64,000 bases of DNA from Chitinophagales bacterium. Its GTDB lineage: Bacteria > Bacteroidota > Bacteroidia > Chitinophagales > Chitinophagaceae. The stretch is taken from the NCBI GenBank assembly GCA_017303395.1, contig JAFLBN010000002.1, positions 62,001 to 126,000 on the forward strand, in the 5' to 3' direction. Shown piece after piece: positions 17,812 to 25,692 of this stretch. The position numbers and the translations under genes were made by a program. Every line of letters begins with the position of its first letter. Position 1 is the first letter of the stretch. The notes below the pieces were generated by a model. That model ran no database searches. It had not been told where the DNA came from and saw only the letters and a program-made list of their open reading frames with translations.

Positions 17812-19791
17812 TTAGTTTTTAATCCATGCAAGGCTCTTTACTGTACCTCCTGAAGCAATACTGGCATAATATATGCCCGGAATAAAGCTTTCTACGCTGA
17901 TCTGTATGTTATTGGTGCCACTATTCAGTTGCATATCTTTTGTGTAAAGCGTTTGCCCGTTGATGTTAGTGATAGTCACTGTGCCAATTACCGCTTTTTG
18001 AGCTGTCAGCGCAATATTCAATACATCAGAAGAGGGGTTAGGGTATAAGTTTGCCGAAACTACATTGCCAATTGTATTGACAGACTGGCTTTCTGAATAT
18101 GGATAATCTATGGTAACAGGTGCTGAAGTAACACCTATACTCAAGTTGCTATAGCTGCCTGAAGGGCTATTCTGCACCTTAACGGCACGTACCATGTAGT
18201 ACTTAGTACCATCTGTACCAAAAGAATCGTTGTATGTGGTAACGTTTACCAATGGCGAACGTCTTTTATACGCACCGTATCTGTCATCTGCACTGTATAT
18301 GTAATATCCTACTACTGCTGGGTCGGGCGATGCTGTCCAGGTAATGTTTGCCCCACCACCTGCTACGGGTGTTACGTTTACATTTCTCGCCGGTTTCAGA
18401 TAGTCTTGTCTCAGGCTAGGGTCTCCCATCAGTGCTATATGCACACCACCTGTCATATAGTTATTAGTTGTTTGGTAGGTAGCGTCATTGTTCTGAGATA
18501 TCATGGTGCTGTAGCCAATAGGTTCGCCCATTGCCATGTGGTGGAAAAACCAGTGTGGCCTGCCTGCCCAGCAATTGGTAAGCATCGGCGTATTGGCACA
18601 AAGCGGTGCACGCAGAAAATTGTTCTGGTTATCCCAATCGCCAAAATAGCTGCCAAATAGCATACTGAATATGCCATTCATATTGTTTGCAGCAATATTG
18701 GCTGTAGTGCCTATGCCTCCCGCACTGGTATAAGAACCTCCACCACACCCGAAAGACCATTGATAGGTGGTAGTATTGAGCGTTGTTATATAGTCTGATG
18801 ACTGTGTGCCGCTATAGCCCAAAAGTGGAGCAAAGTTTCTCCATCCGTTTGCTGCAAAAGGCTCACCTGTGCTTACGCCAAAGTTGTCATCAATCAATGC
18901 CTGATGTATCATGGCCAGCGAGTCCATTTTGTAACTATGTGCTTTGTTCAGGTATGTGCGCATCATCTGTACTTCTGTTTTGGAGAATGCAGGCATATTG
19001 CTTAAATCTACCCGACCCAATTGCAAATCTGCATAACTGGGAAGTGTTGTCTGGTCGAACTTACCATCACCGGGTGTATTGTCATTTCTGGTGCCTGTAG
19101 CTACCGTATTATTTACACTGTTATCTGTCCAAGTGCCATCAATATCTGCATAGTAAACATCTGCTGGCCATGCACCTTTATGGTCGGGGTGTGCGTCTGG
19201 GTTCATATCTCCACTGTATGGCACTGCAAGATGCCCGAGTATATATACAGCTTTTACGGTATTGTCTGCATTATATGTATTTACTATGTAGGTTTTTATA
19301 GTGCCTACACTTGCACTTCTGGCAAAGTCTTTGCGAACTACTTTCCAACCGTCACCACTCAGGTCGTTCATAAGTGTTGCTATTTCTGCACTGCAAGAGT
19401 CTGTAAATGTACTATCTACCAACAGGAGCATGGTACCTCTGTTGTGTATAGGCAATGCCTTGATAGCTGCGTATATATAGCCCGTAGCAGCATTACCACC
19501 TGTTTTAATAACCTGATACTCGTATGTACTGTCTGCAACTACATTATTGTCTGTATAAATACTATCTGTAGCAGGTACAGTGGTAAGTAGTGTTCCGAAG
19601 TTGGCAGCTGATTTTGTTTTACGATATACCTGATAACCTGTTGCTGAACTAAGTTTCTTCCAACTAATTTTTATTTGTGCAGGGGAAGCTTGTGTAATAG
19701 CAGTAAGTTGCACTGAATGGTCGAGTGGTGTTTGTGATTTTGCAATAATAACACTGCAACACATCATCATTAGCATGTAGATTTTTTTCAT
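17812..19791 (-). CDS. Secreted T9SS cargo with fibronectin-III modules, possibly C25-peptidase-like
   Basis: 659 residues. Signal peptide MKKIYMLMMMCCSVIIAKSQ; an FnIII-like module at about 25-115 (ISWKKLSSATGYQVYRKT); a large central domain at about 115-470; a second FnIII-like module (ITWTASPDPAVVGYYIY); and a type A T9SS sorting domain in the last 80 residues (LYPNPSSDVLNI, PGIYYASI). The central domain has AVYILGHLAVPYSGD, ADVYYADIDG and FGCGGGS segments that recall the gingipain (C25) fold. I cannot confirm a catalytic His-Cys pair, so protease activity is only a suggestion. Confidence 0.75.
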   Translation of the reverse strand: MKKIYMLMMMCCSVIIAKSQTPLDHSVQLTAITQASPAQIKISWKKLSSATGYQVYRKTKSAANFGTLLTTVPATDSIYTDNNVVADSTYEYQVIKTGGNAATGYIYAAIKALPIHNRGTMLLLVDSTFTDSCSAEIATLMNDLSGDGWKVVRKDFARSASVGTIKTYIVNTYNADNTVKAVYILGHLAVPYSGDMNPDAHPDHKGAWPADVYYADIDGTWTDNSVNNTVATGTRNDNTPGDGKFDQTTLPSYADLQLGRVDLSNMPAFSKTEVQMMRTYLNKAHSYKMDSLAMIHQALIDDNFGVSTGEPFAANGWRNFAPLLGYSGTQSSDYITTLNTTTYQWSFGCGGGSYTSAGGIGTTANIAANNMNGIFSMLFGSYFGDWDNQNNFLRAPLCANTPMLTNCWAGRPHWFFHHMAMGEPIGYSTMISQNNDATYQTTNNYMTGGVHIALMGDPSLRQDYLKPARNVNVTPVAGGGANITWTASPDPAVVGYYIYSADDRYGAYKRRSPLVNVTTYNDSFGTDGTKYYMVRAVKVQNSPSGSYSNLSIGVTSAPVTIDYPYSESQSVNTIGNVVSANLYPNPSSDVLNIALTAQKAVIGTVTITNINGQTLYTKDMQLNSGTNNIQISVESFIPGIYYASIASGGTVKSLAWIKN

Positions 19792-19970
19792 TACCAGACA
19801 GATTGTTTAATCTAATATATTTAATAATGAATTAAAAATCAAATACGTATGATGTGATAGAGAAATGAGTGTTATCACTTAGTGATATATACCCCAAAAA
19901 TGGCATTGCGTTTTAATAATCGTTCTACTATATTAGCATAAATAATACACCCCCAATTAAATACACCCCG

Positions 19971-20183
19971 ATGACTGACAAACTATACATTACCAACCGA
20001 ACCAACCAACCTATGCAGGCTACCATTACAGACAATTATACAGGGAATAATGTCATCACCTGCGAATTGCACCCAGGTGCTAATGAATTGTATGTTAAAG
20101 ATCTGCACGAGGGGGTTTATATGATTCATCTGGAAGATGCCAATCATGAAGTGTTTTATGAACAAAAACTGATTAAGGAATAG
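19971..20183 (+). CDS. Free-standing protein resembling a T9SS C-terminal domain
   Basis: 70 residues (ATG 19971) with no signal peptide. The pattern TITDNYTGNNV, then HPGANELYVKDLHEGVYMIHLED, then VFYEQKLIKE closely follows the last 60-70 residues of type A T9SS sorting domains, including the GANEL, L-x-x-GVY and terminal basic LIK motifs. Here it stands alone instead of being attached to a cargo. It lies between two T9SS cargo genes on the opposite strand. The role is unknown. It ends in a 14-bp terminator hairpin. Confidence 0.65.
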   Translation: MTDKLYITNRTNQPMQATITDNYTGNNVITCELHPGANELYVKDLHEGVYMIHLEDANHEVFYEQKLIKE

Positions 20184-20203
20184 TAACTACACTATCCTTT
20201 AAA

Positions 20204-20235
20204 ATAAAAGGGTTCCTGTGTAGGAACCCTTTTAT
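20204..20235. terminator. Terminator after the free-standing CTD-like gene
   Basis: A perfect 14-bp stem (20204-20217 with 20222-20235) with a GTGT loop and A/T-rich flanks. It is placed to serve this gene and the convergent deiminase gene. Confidence 0.85.
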
Positions 20236-20254
20236 TATTTTATGCATTATCTGA

Positions 20255-22090
20255 TTATTGCTTAGAGATACGTTTAGTGCCTACAGGCAGGCCATCTGCA
20301 AATACTTGTACAAAGTAAATGCCGTTTGCTGCATTGGCAAGGTTGAAGTCGAGCTTGTGCATGCCTGATTCCATCTTGCCGAAATCTGTAGCGCTTATTT
20401 TCTTGCCCATCATATCTGTAACTATAGCCGTTACCTGCATTTCTTTATCGAAAGAAGCCGGGATAGTGAAACTACCATTGTTTGGATTTGGCAGTGGGTT
20501 TAGCAGGAAGTTCCTGTCAGGATTCAGTGTTGTGGTAGAAGATGGCCAGTTGATCATAAATGTATAGTAACCATCAGGTGCTGTTATTGGTTTCACTGCA
20601 GTCTTACCATTATTGGTTGTTGCCGTCAGGTAATACTCAATTGCATCGCCATGGTTGAAGCTGCCTGATATGTCTGCTATGTGATGACCACTGCTGTCTG
20701 TCATGTTAACGGTATTCCAGCTAGTAGTACCTTTTTTGCGCCACATACATTTTGCAGATGCTATACCACTCCTGTTATCAATTTTAGATACAAGGTGGTA
20801 AGAGCTTTGTTTTACCTGCCAGTCTATAACAGGTGGATGCCAGAAGTGTACAGGGTTTTCTGCAGGTATCTGCATGGTAACGCAGTGTATAGCACCGCCA
20901 AGTACTGTAAGTATGCGAGAGTCTAACGACACAATTTTATAACCCGGTGCAATGTCTTTGAACAAGTTTGCAGCTGCAGTATTCTGCGCCTGATTTCCAC
21001 TAGTGCCATCTGAATAAGAAGGCATCAGGTAGGTTTTATTTACAGTAAGGCCATTTACAAATGTGCGGGCATCGTTGTTTATAGCCCCGCAACTCTTCAA
21101 TGTGTCTCCATTATCCTGTGTAGGCATTGGCACTTTGTATATACGGTATGGTTTGCCATATACATTCTTCATGCCCGTTACTGTTGTAATTACATTCTGT
21201 ATAATGGTTCTGTCTTGTGCTGTAACAACATTCGGATATTCCATGATGGCCATTGTATTCTCGTCCATCAGCTTCATATACATATCGTTGTGGCCGGTAC
21301 CACCATCACATTTTAATGTCGGGGTAGATGTTACATTGTTAGAAGCCCATACATATTTGATGGTATCTTGTGTTTGTCCCATAGACCATGCTCCGTGTTT
21401 AGGATTGGCTGTAGTATTTACACTTTCAACCACATTGCTATGGAATGAGTTTTTAAATCCGTCTGTAAAGAAGTTGCCACCCTCTGCATACAGGTTTGTT
21501 TTTACATCGAGGTAGCCGGTAACACCTGCCAGCAAGCCAGGATACAAATCGTCATTATCCCTACCAGGATAGTAGTTCATATCCAGCAAACCAATATCAT
21601 CATTAGCACCGTAGTAGAATCCTATCGGACCATAGTCGCGTATCCAGAAGTCATCGCCAACCATTACATGGAATTTGTAATTGGTAAGTGGTGTGCCTTT
21701 TGTTGTCATGAAATTTTTGATGGTAGTACTGTCTGCACCATCTTTAATGCGTATCCAAACGGTACATTCTTTCTGTATAGCATCTGTCATTTTTGCCCAC
21801 AGGTCGCCATATTCAGTTGTTACATCTGGGCCAGGACCGGGAAAGTTATCTACCCATGCAATAGATACAGCCTGCGATTCTTCAAACTCGCCCGGTATGC
21901 GTGCATCTGATGGCATTGTATAAGTTGCGGTAGTCTTATTTGCATAGGGGGATGCTTGTTGAGGAAGTGTTTTCCTGTACTCAAGTTCGTCAGCAGTGGG
22001 CTTAATACGCCATGGATATCGATACTGTGTCTGCGCCTGAGCACTGAGCGATGCAAATGCAACGCATGCAAATAAGAACTGTTTTCGCAT
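20255..22090 (-). CDS. Secreted peptidylarginine/agmatine deiminase-family enzyme with T9SS domain
   Basis: 611 residues. Signal peptide (MRKQFLFACVAFASLSAQAQ), a catalytic domain at about 55-430, a short beta-sandwich at about 430-530, and a type A T9SS sorting domain from about 540 (LLNPLPNPNNGSFTI, NGIYFVQVF). The guanidino-modifying active-site set is intact: Asp152 in WIRDYGP, His267 and Asp269 in GTGHNDMY, and Cys403 in GGAIHCVTMQ. These align with Asp130, His236, Asp238 and Cys351 of the Porphyromonas gingivalis deiminase. It should deiminate peptidyl-arginine or a free guanidine outside the cell. The substrate is unproven. Confidence 0.85.
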   Translation of the reverse strand: MRKQFLFACVAFASLSAQAQTQYRYPWRIKPTADELEYRKTLPQQASPYANKTTATYTMPSDARIPGEFEESQAVSIAWVDNFPGPGPDVTTEYGDLWAKMTDAIQKECTVWIRIKDGADSTTIKNFMTTKGTPLTNYKFHVMVGDDFWIRDYGPIGFYYGANDDIGLLDMNYYPGRDNDDLYPGLLAGVTGYLDVKTNLYAEGGNFFTDGFKNSFHSNVVESVNTTANPKHGAWSMGQTQDTIKYVWASNNVTSTPTLKCDGGTGHNDMYMKLMDENTMAIMEYPNVVTAQDRTIIQNVITTVTGMKNVYGKPYRIYKVPMPTQDNGDTLKSCGAINNDARTFVNGLTVNKTYLMPSYSDGTSGNQAQNTAAANLFKDIAPGYKIVSLDSRILTVLGGAIHCVTMQIPAENPVHFWHPPVIDWQVKQSSYHLVSKIDNRSGIASAKCMWRKKGTTSWNTVNMTDSSGHHIADISGSFNHGDAIEYYLTATTNNGKTAVKPITAPDGYYTFMINWPSSTTTLNPDRNFLLNPLPNPNNGSFTIPASFDKEMQVTAIVTDMMGKKISATDFGKMESGMHKLDFNLANAANGIYFVQVFADGLPVGTKRISKQ

Positions 22091-22223
22091 AAATTCTGTT
22101 GTATGTAAGTCTGTAATTTAACGTAATTAAACTGTAGGTAAAAAAATCTTTAAATAACTTTTACATATCTTTTACACTTACTGTCAGTATGTTTGATACG
22201 TTTATAAGTATAAATTAATATTA

Positions 22224-22727
22224 ATGATAAAACTTCATAAGGTGTTTTGCACAAGTGCGTTGACGTTGCTGTCTGCTGTCTCGGCATTTGCCCAAAAAGA
22301 GAACAAAGCGATTAAAATAGAAGTACCTGCTACTTTTAAAGTAAACACTGCAGAAGACATACGTTGCTATCTTTACAAACCTGCGCTTGGCAAAAACAAA
22401 CCCGTTATACAAATATTTGCACAAAACAATCAGCGTGGTATGCCTATGATGCTGTTACGTAATAAAACGGAATTACCTGTAAGATTGTTAGCTTTGGCAC
22501 GAAATACTCCATACCATCTGGCGTTCAGGGCAGCTACCAATGAAGTGTTGTACCAAAAACAGGGTAGTTCTCCCTATAGTTGGTCTTGGAGGGGTAGAGC
22601 AAAAGCACCCGCATCGCCCATTGTGGCAATACCGGGTGAACGTATAGAAAGCATTAAGTGGTGGGCAACCGTAAAAGTCGGCAATAAAACATATACATCA
22701 GATACATTAACAACAACGATAGAATAA
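22224..22727 (+). CDS. Secreted hypothetical protein, in operon with the DDAH-like enzyme
   Basis: 167 residues with a signal peptide (MIKLHKVFCTSALTLLSAVSAFAQ). The mature part is beta-rich and basic: VPATFKVNTAEDIRCYLYKP, then two or three strand pairs, and a GKNKPVIQIF segment. I do not recognise the family and see no catalytic motif. It ends 3 nt before the amidinohydrolase gene, so the two are surely co-transcribed. Confidence 0.65.
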   Translation: MIKLHKVFCTSALTLLSAVSAFAQKENKAIKIEVPATFKVNTAEDIRCYLYKPALGKNKPVIQIFAQNNQRGMPMMLLRNKTELPVRLLALARNTPYHLAFRAATNEVLYQKQGSSPYSWSWRGRAKAPASPIVAIPGERIESIKWWATVKVGNKTYTSDTLTTTIE

Positions 22728-22730
22728 CCA

Positions 22731-23639
22731 ATGCAACCAAGCGTATTTAAAAACAATATTTTATTCAGCATAAACGATATAAAAGACCGTACAGACCCAA
22801 CAAGGGTACTGATGTGCAGCCCCGACTATTTTGACATAGTTGACGTGAAGAACGTACACATGCAGGGGCATATAGGCAATACAGACAAAGCACAGGTAGA
22901 TGCACAATGGCAAAGCCTGAAAGATGCTTATGATGCATTGCTGAACAATAAAGTACTGGACGAGGTGAGTGTAATACCCGGTGCAACAGGCTGCGAGGAT
23001 ATGGTGTTCTGTGCCAACCAGACATTGCCGTGGAAGATGGAAGATGGCAGCGAGGTAGTGGTGATGAGCCGTATGAGACACGAGAGCCGTCAGCGTGAGG
23101 TGCCGTACTTTGAGGAGTTCTTTAAGAACAAGGGCTTTAAGCCACTGCACTTCAACAACGTGAAGATGTTTGAAGGTATGGGCGATGTGATACCACACCC
23201 CGGCAAACGCCTGCTGTATGGTGGCTACGGACATCGTACTACTGCCGAGGCTTATGATGAACTTGCACAAATGCTGCAAACACCTGTAGTAGCGCTTGAA
23301 TTAATCAATCCTAAGTTCTACCATCTGGATACCTGTTTTGTGCCACTTAGTAAGGATAGTGTGATGCTGTGCAGAGAAGCATTTACAGAAGATGGACTGG
23401 CGATGATTAGGCAACTGTTTACCAAAGTATATTATATACCGGAGTACGAGGCAGAGAAATACTTCTCGCTGAATGCACATGCTTTTGATGCACATGGTAC
23501 CAAGACGGCTATACTGCAAAAGGGTAGTGCCATCACGGTAGATGTACTGAAACAGGAAGGCTATAATGTAGTGGAAATAGAAACCGGAGAATTTATGAAG
23601 TCCGGTGGTAGTGTATTTTGCATGAAGATGATGTATTGA
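22731..23639 (+). CDS. Amidinotransferase/DDAH-like guanidino hydrolase
   Basis: 302 residues, no signal peptide, so cytoplasmic. It resembles dimethylarginine dimethylaminohydrolases and related arginine-modifying enzymes: FCANQTL near residue 90, MFEGMGDVI at about 145 (substrate-binding acidic residue), FYHLDTCFVPL at about 200 (catalytic His), and a near-terminal Cys in SGGSVFCMKMMY. The likely reaction is hydrolysis of a methylated or free arginine-type guanidine to citrulline or ornithine products; the exact substrate is uncertain. A secreted enzyme of the same superfamily is encoded divergently about 640 bp away. Confidence 0.8.
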   Translation: MQPSVFKNNILFSINDIKDRTDPTRVLMCSPDYFDIVDVKNVHMQGHIGNTDKAQVDAQWQSLKDAYDALLNNKVLDEVSVIPGATGCEDMVFCANQTLPWKMEDGSEVVVMSRMRHESRQREVPYFEEFFKNKGFKPLHFNNVKMFEGMGDVIPHPGKRLLYGGYGHRTTAEAYDELAQMLQTPVVALELINPKFYHLDTCFVPLSKDSVMLCREAFTEDGLAMIRQLFTKVYYIPEYEAEKYFSLNAHAFDAHGTKTAILQKGSAITVDVLKQEGYNVVEIETGEFMKSGGSVFCMKMMY

Positions 23640-23654
23640 TTACATCATCTTCAT
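23622..23654. terminator. Terminator after the DDAH-like gene
   Basis: A perfect 14-bp stem (23622-23635 with 23641-23654) with a 5-nt loop containing the stop codon of the upstream gene. Confidence 0.8.
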
Positions 23655-23676
23655 ACTTTATAAGAAAGACTTAGCA

Positions 23677-23901
23677 TTAATTGAGTGTGCAGGCAACAGG
23701 TGTATTCTGCTTAGCGCTGTCTGCATTACGATAGTTATCCATCTCTGTATTGCAATTATCCTGCGCGTTTTTCTTATTGATATCGTTGTAGGTAACAGAC
23801 TTCAGCAACACATTGCTTTGCGAGCAGGTACAGGTATAGTTACCTTTCTTTACACAAGAAAACAGCGTCACAGTCAATGCTAATAATACAATACGGTACA
23901 T
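23677..23901 (-). CDS. Small Cys-rich lipoprotein, paralogue of 17537-17734
   Basis: 74 residues from the ATG at 23901; the longer frame to 23952 is not signal-like. MYRIVLLALTVTLFSC is a lipoprotein signal. The mature part has TCTC near the start, a NAQDNC segment and ends ACTLN. These positions match CKC, ANKNC and DCELN in the other small lipoprotein of this window. Four cysteines beyond the lipobox suggest two disulfides. No function is known to me. Confidence 0.7.
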   Translation of the reverse strand: MYRIVLLALTVTLFSCVKKGNYTCTCSQSNVLLKSVTYNDINKKNAQDNCNTEMDNYRNADSAKQNTPVACTLN

Positions 23902-23965
23902 ATTCAATTCGTAATTTGCCATTGTAAGATAGTAAAATGTTTTAAAAACCAATATACCCGCCCGC

Positions 23966-24586
23966 CTAAAGCTTTCTTTTGTACGGATAGTGCCTGTTTC
24001 GGGGTATGTTATTCACTATCATAGCTATTGCAAACATTATCAGTACACCTGTCATCACAGGGCTAAGTATATACATCCAGCCCAGGGCTTTTATCTTTTC
24101 GCTGCCTATATTGGCTATCAGGGCGGTAGCACCACCGGGAGGATGCAGTGTTTTGGTCATTTGCATGGCTACTATACTGGTAGCAACTGCCAGTCCGCTG
24201 GCTAGCCATAGCTGGTCGGGGAGTAGCTTGTGTACCGTAACACCTATAATGGCTGAAATAAGATGCCCGCCTATCAGGTTGCGGGGCTGTGCAAGGGGGC
24301 TATTGGTAGCACCGAATATCAGTACGGCCGATGCACCGAAAGAACCTATCAGGAATACATTATCCATGTAGGTAAGCCCTGCGGTTTGTATGCCGCCTAT
24401 CAGGGCTATGGCTATAAATGCACCAATGAAAGTCCAGACATGGTCTTGGGGTTCTATCAGTGTTTGCCGATAAACCACATATTTAGTAACCCTGTAAGTG
24501 CGCTTCAGTTTTTGTTTCAATGCTATGGGGGGTATTAATACCAACAAAAATAGGGATACAAACTGCATCCCCATATTTAATACCAA
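23966..24586 (-). CDS. HPP-family membrane protein
   Basis: Up to 206 residues with four or five hydrophobic segments. The hallmark TLHPPGGATAL lies at about residue 145, with FIGAFIAIALIGG, VFLIGSFGASAVLIF and a preceding PRNLIGGHL loop. HPP proteins are integral membrane proteins; some members have been linked to nitrite transport, but that role cannot be assumed here. Start is uncertain: ATG at 24586, 24574 or 24568, or a TTG at 24520 that would give an N-terminus more like relatives. Confidence 0.8.
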   Translation of the reverse strand: MVLNMGMQFVSLFLLVLIPPIALKQKLKRTYRVTKYVVYRQTLIEPQDHVWTFIGAFIAIALIGGIQTAGLTYMDNVFLIGSFGASAVLIFGATNSPLAQPRNLIGGHLISAIIGVTVHKLLPDQLWLASGLAVATSIVAMQMTKTLHPPGGATALIANIGSEKIKALGWMYILSPVMTGVLIMFAIAMIVNNIPRNRHYPYKRKL

Positions 24587-24596
24587 GTATTTGTTA

Positions 24597-25364
24597 CTAA
24601 AGGTCTATACTGGCACCGAGGCTAACGCCTAACAAGAACATACGCTGCTTGTACTGTGCATTGGGGAACGGAGCTATGTACATCATTTGTGGTATAGGAC
24701 CATTGTACGATGTTCCCGAATATCCTTTGAAGCTCATATAACGGACGTTGGCTTCTGCCAATAGGTTTATATACTTGTAAACATTTACAGATACACCGGC
24801 CTGCAGACCACCTGTCAGGAACGAATTATCAGGATAATAATTGACTACATTAAGTGGTTTTGCTGAATACGGTGTGCCTGATGCTTGAAACTCTGTATAT
24901 GCTACAGGATTTTTTGTAAAGAACAAGTAGCCCAGATTCAAACCTGCATAAACGGAGGTTTTGGGTACTACTTTGAAACGTACATTGGCAAACAGAAATG
25001 GCATGTTATACTTAGCAGTAGCATAGGCAGTGCTTCCATCTATATAGGTAGCATACTTATCTGCGTTCTCACTGCTTTGTACCACACCTTTTGCTTTAAA
25101 TGCATTGCGTTCGAAACCTACACCAACTTCTACCTTGTTGATAATGGTAAGTTTCACCTTTACGTTAAAGCCTATCAACGATTTCGCACCTTTGCTGTAT
25201 TGCGGAGTAAATGTTTGAGTCTGCCAGGCAGAGTTCATCATTTCCCACTGATGATTGCCGGTTGTATTGATATTGTTTACAAGGTTGGCACCTATACTTA
25301 TTTTCTGTGCATTGCCTGCGATAGGGCTTAGTAATATGGCTGCTGCCAATAGTTTATGCTTCAT
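24597..25364 (-). CDS. Outer-membrane beta-barrel (porin-family-like) protein
   Basis: 255 residues with a signal peptide (MKHKLLAAAILLSPIAGNAQ). The mature part alternates amphipathic strands rich in aromatic residues with polar turns, for example VKLTIINKVEVGVGFERN, FLFANVRFKVVPKTSVYAGLNLGYLFF and the final RMFLLGVSLGASIDL. This is typical of 8- to 12-strand outer-membrane barrels of Bacteroidota. The function is unknown. It ends 10 nt before the HPP gene on the same strand, so the two may be co-transcribed. A TATCTTTAC element lies about 30 nt upstream of the ATG. Confidence 0.75.
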   Translation of the reverse strand: MKHKLLAAAILLSPIAGNAQKISIGANLVNNINTTGNHQWEMMNSAWQTQTFTPQYSKGAKSLIGFNVKVKLTIINKVEVGVGFERNAFKAKGVVQSSENADKYATYIDGSTAYATAKYNMPFLFANVRFKVVPKTSVYAGLNLGYLFFTKNPVAYTEFQASGTPYSAKPLNVVNYYPDNSFLTGGLQAGVSVNVYKYINLLAEANVRYMSFKGYSGTSYNGPIPQMMYIAPFPNAQYKQRMFLLGVSLGASIDL

Positions 25365-25431
25365 TGTAGTTTGTAGGTTGTGTTATTGATGCCGTAAAGA
25401 TAATACCTGCACCGTACATCACCTATACCTG

Positions 25432-25656
25432 CTACCTTCTCACCAATTGCAAAGCTCTGTTTACAAGAAAATACAAACCCGATAATACACCCCATATCAA
25501 CATAGCATAGAATGAACCCATAATTGCGCATTCAAATACTATCACACCTACAGGTGGCAAGGTGCCATCGTTATCCCAATACATATACTCCATGTACGTT
25601 AGATAAGCAGTAATGACTACAGCAATTACCAGCAGTATCTTGTAAGGCTTTTTCAT
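25432..25656 (-). CDS. Small membrane protein with two spans
   Basis: 74 residues. Two hydrophobic segments (about 7-21 and 37-66) flank an acidic and aromatic loop (YMEYMYWDNDGTLPP). The C-terminus is basic (NRALQLVRR), consistent with a cytoplasmic tail. I do not recognise the family. It lies 36 bp downstream of the amino acid permease on the same strand and could be co-transcribed with it. Confidence 0.6.
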   Translation of the reverse strand: MKKPYKILLVIAVVITAYLTYMEYMYWDNDGTLPPVGVIVFECAIMGSFYAMLIWGVLSGLYFLVNRALQLVRR

Positions 25657-25692
25657 ATATACGGTTTTCTCTATAACGAAACCATTTATCGT

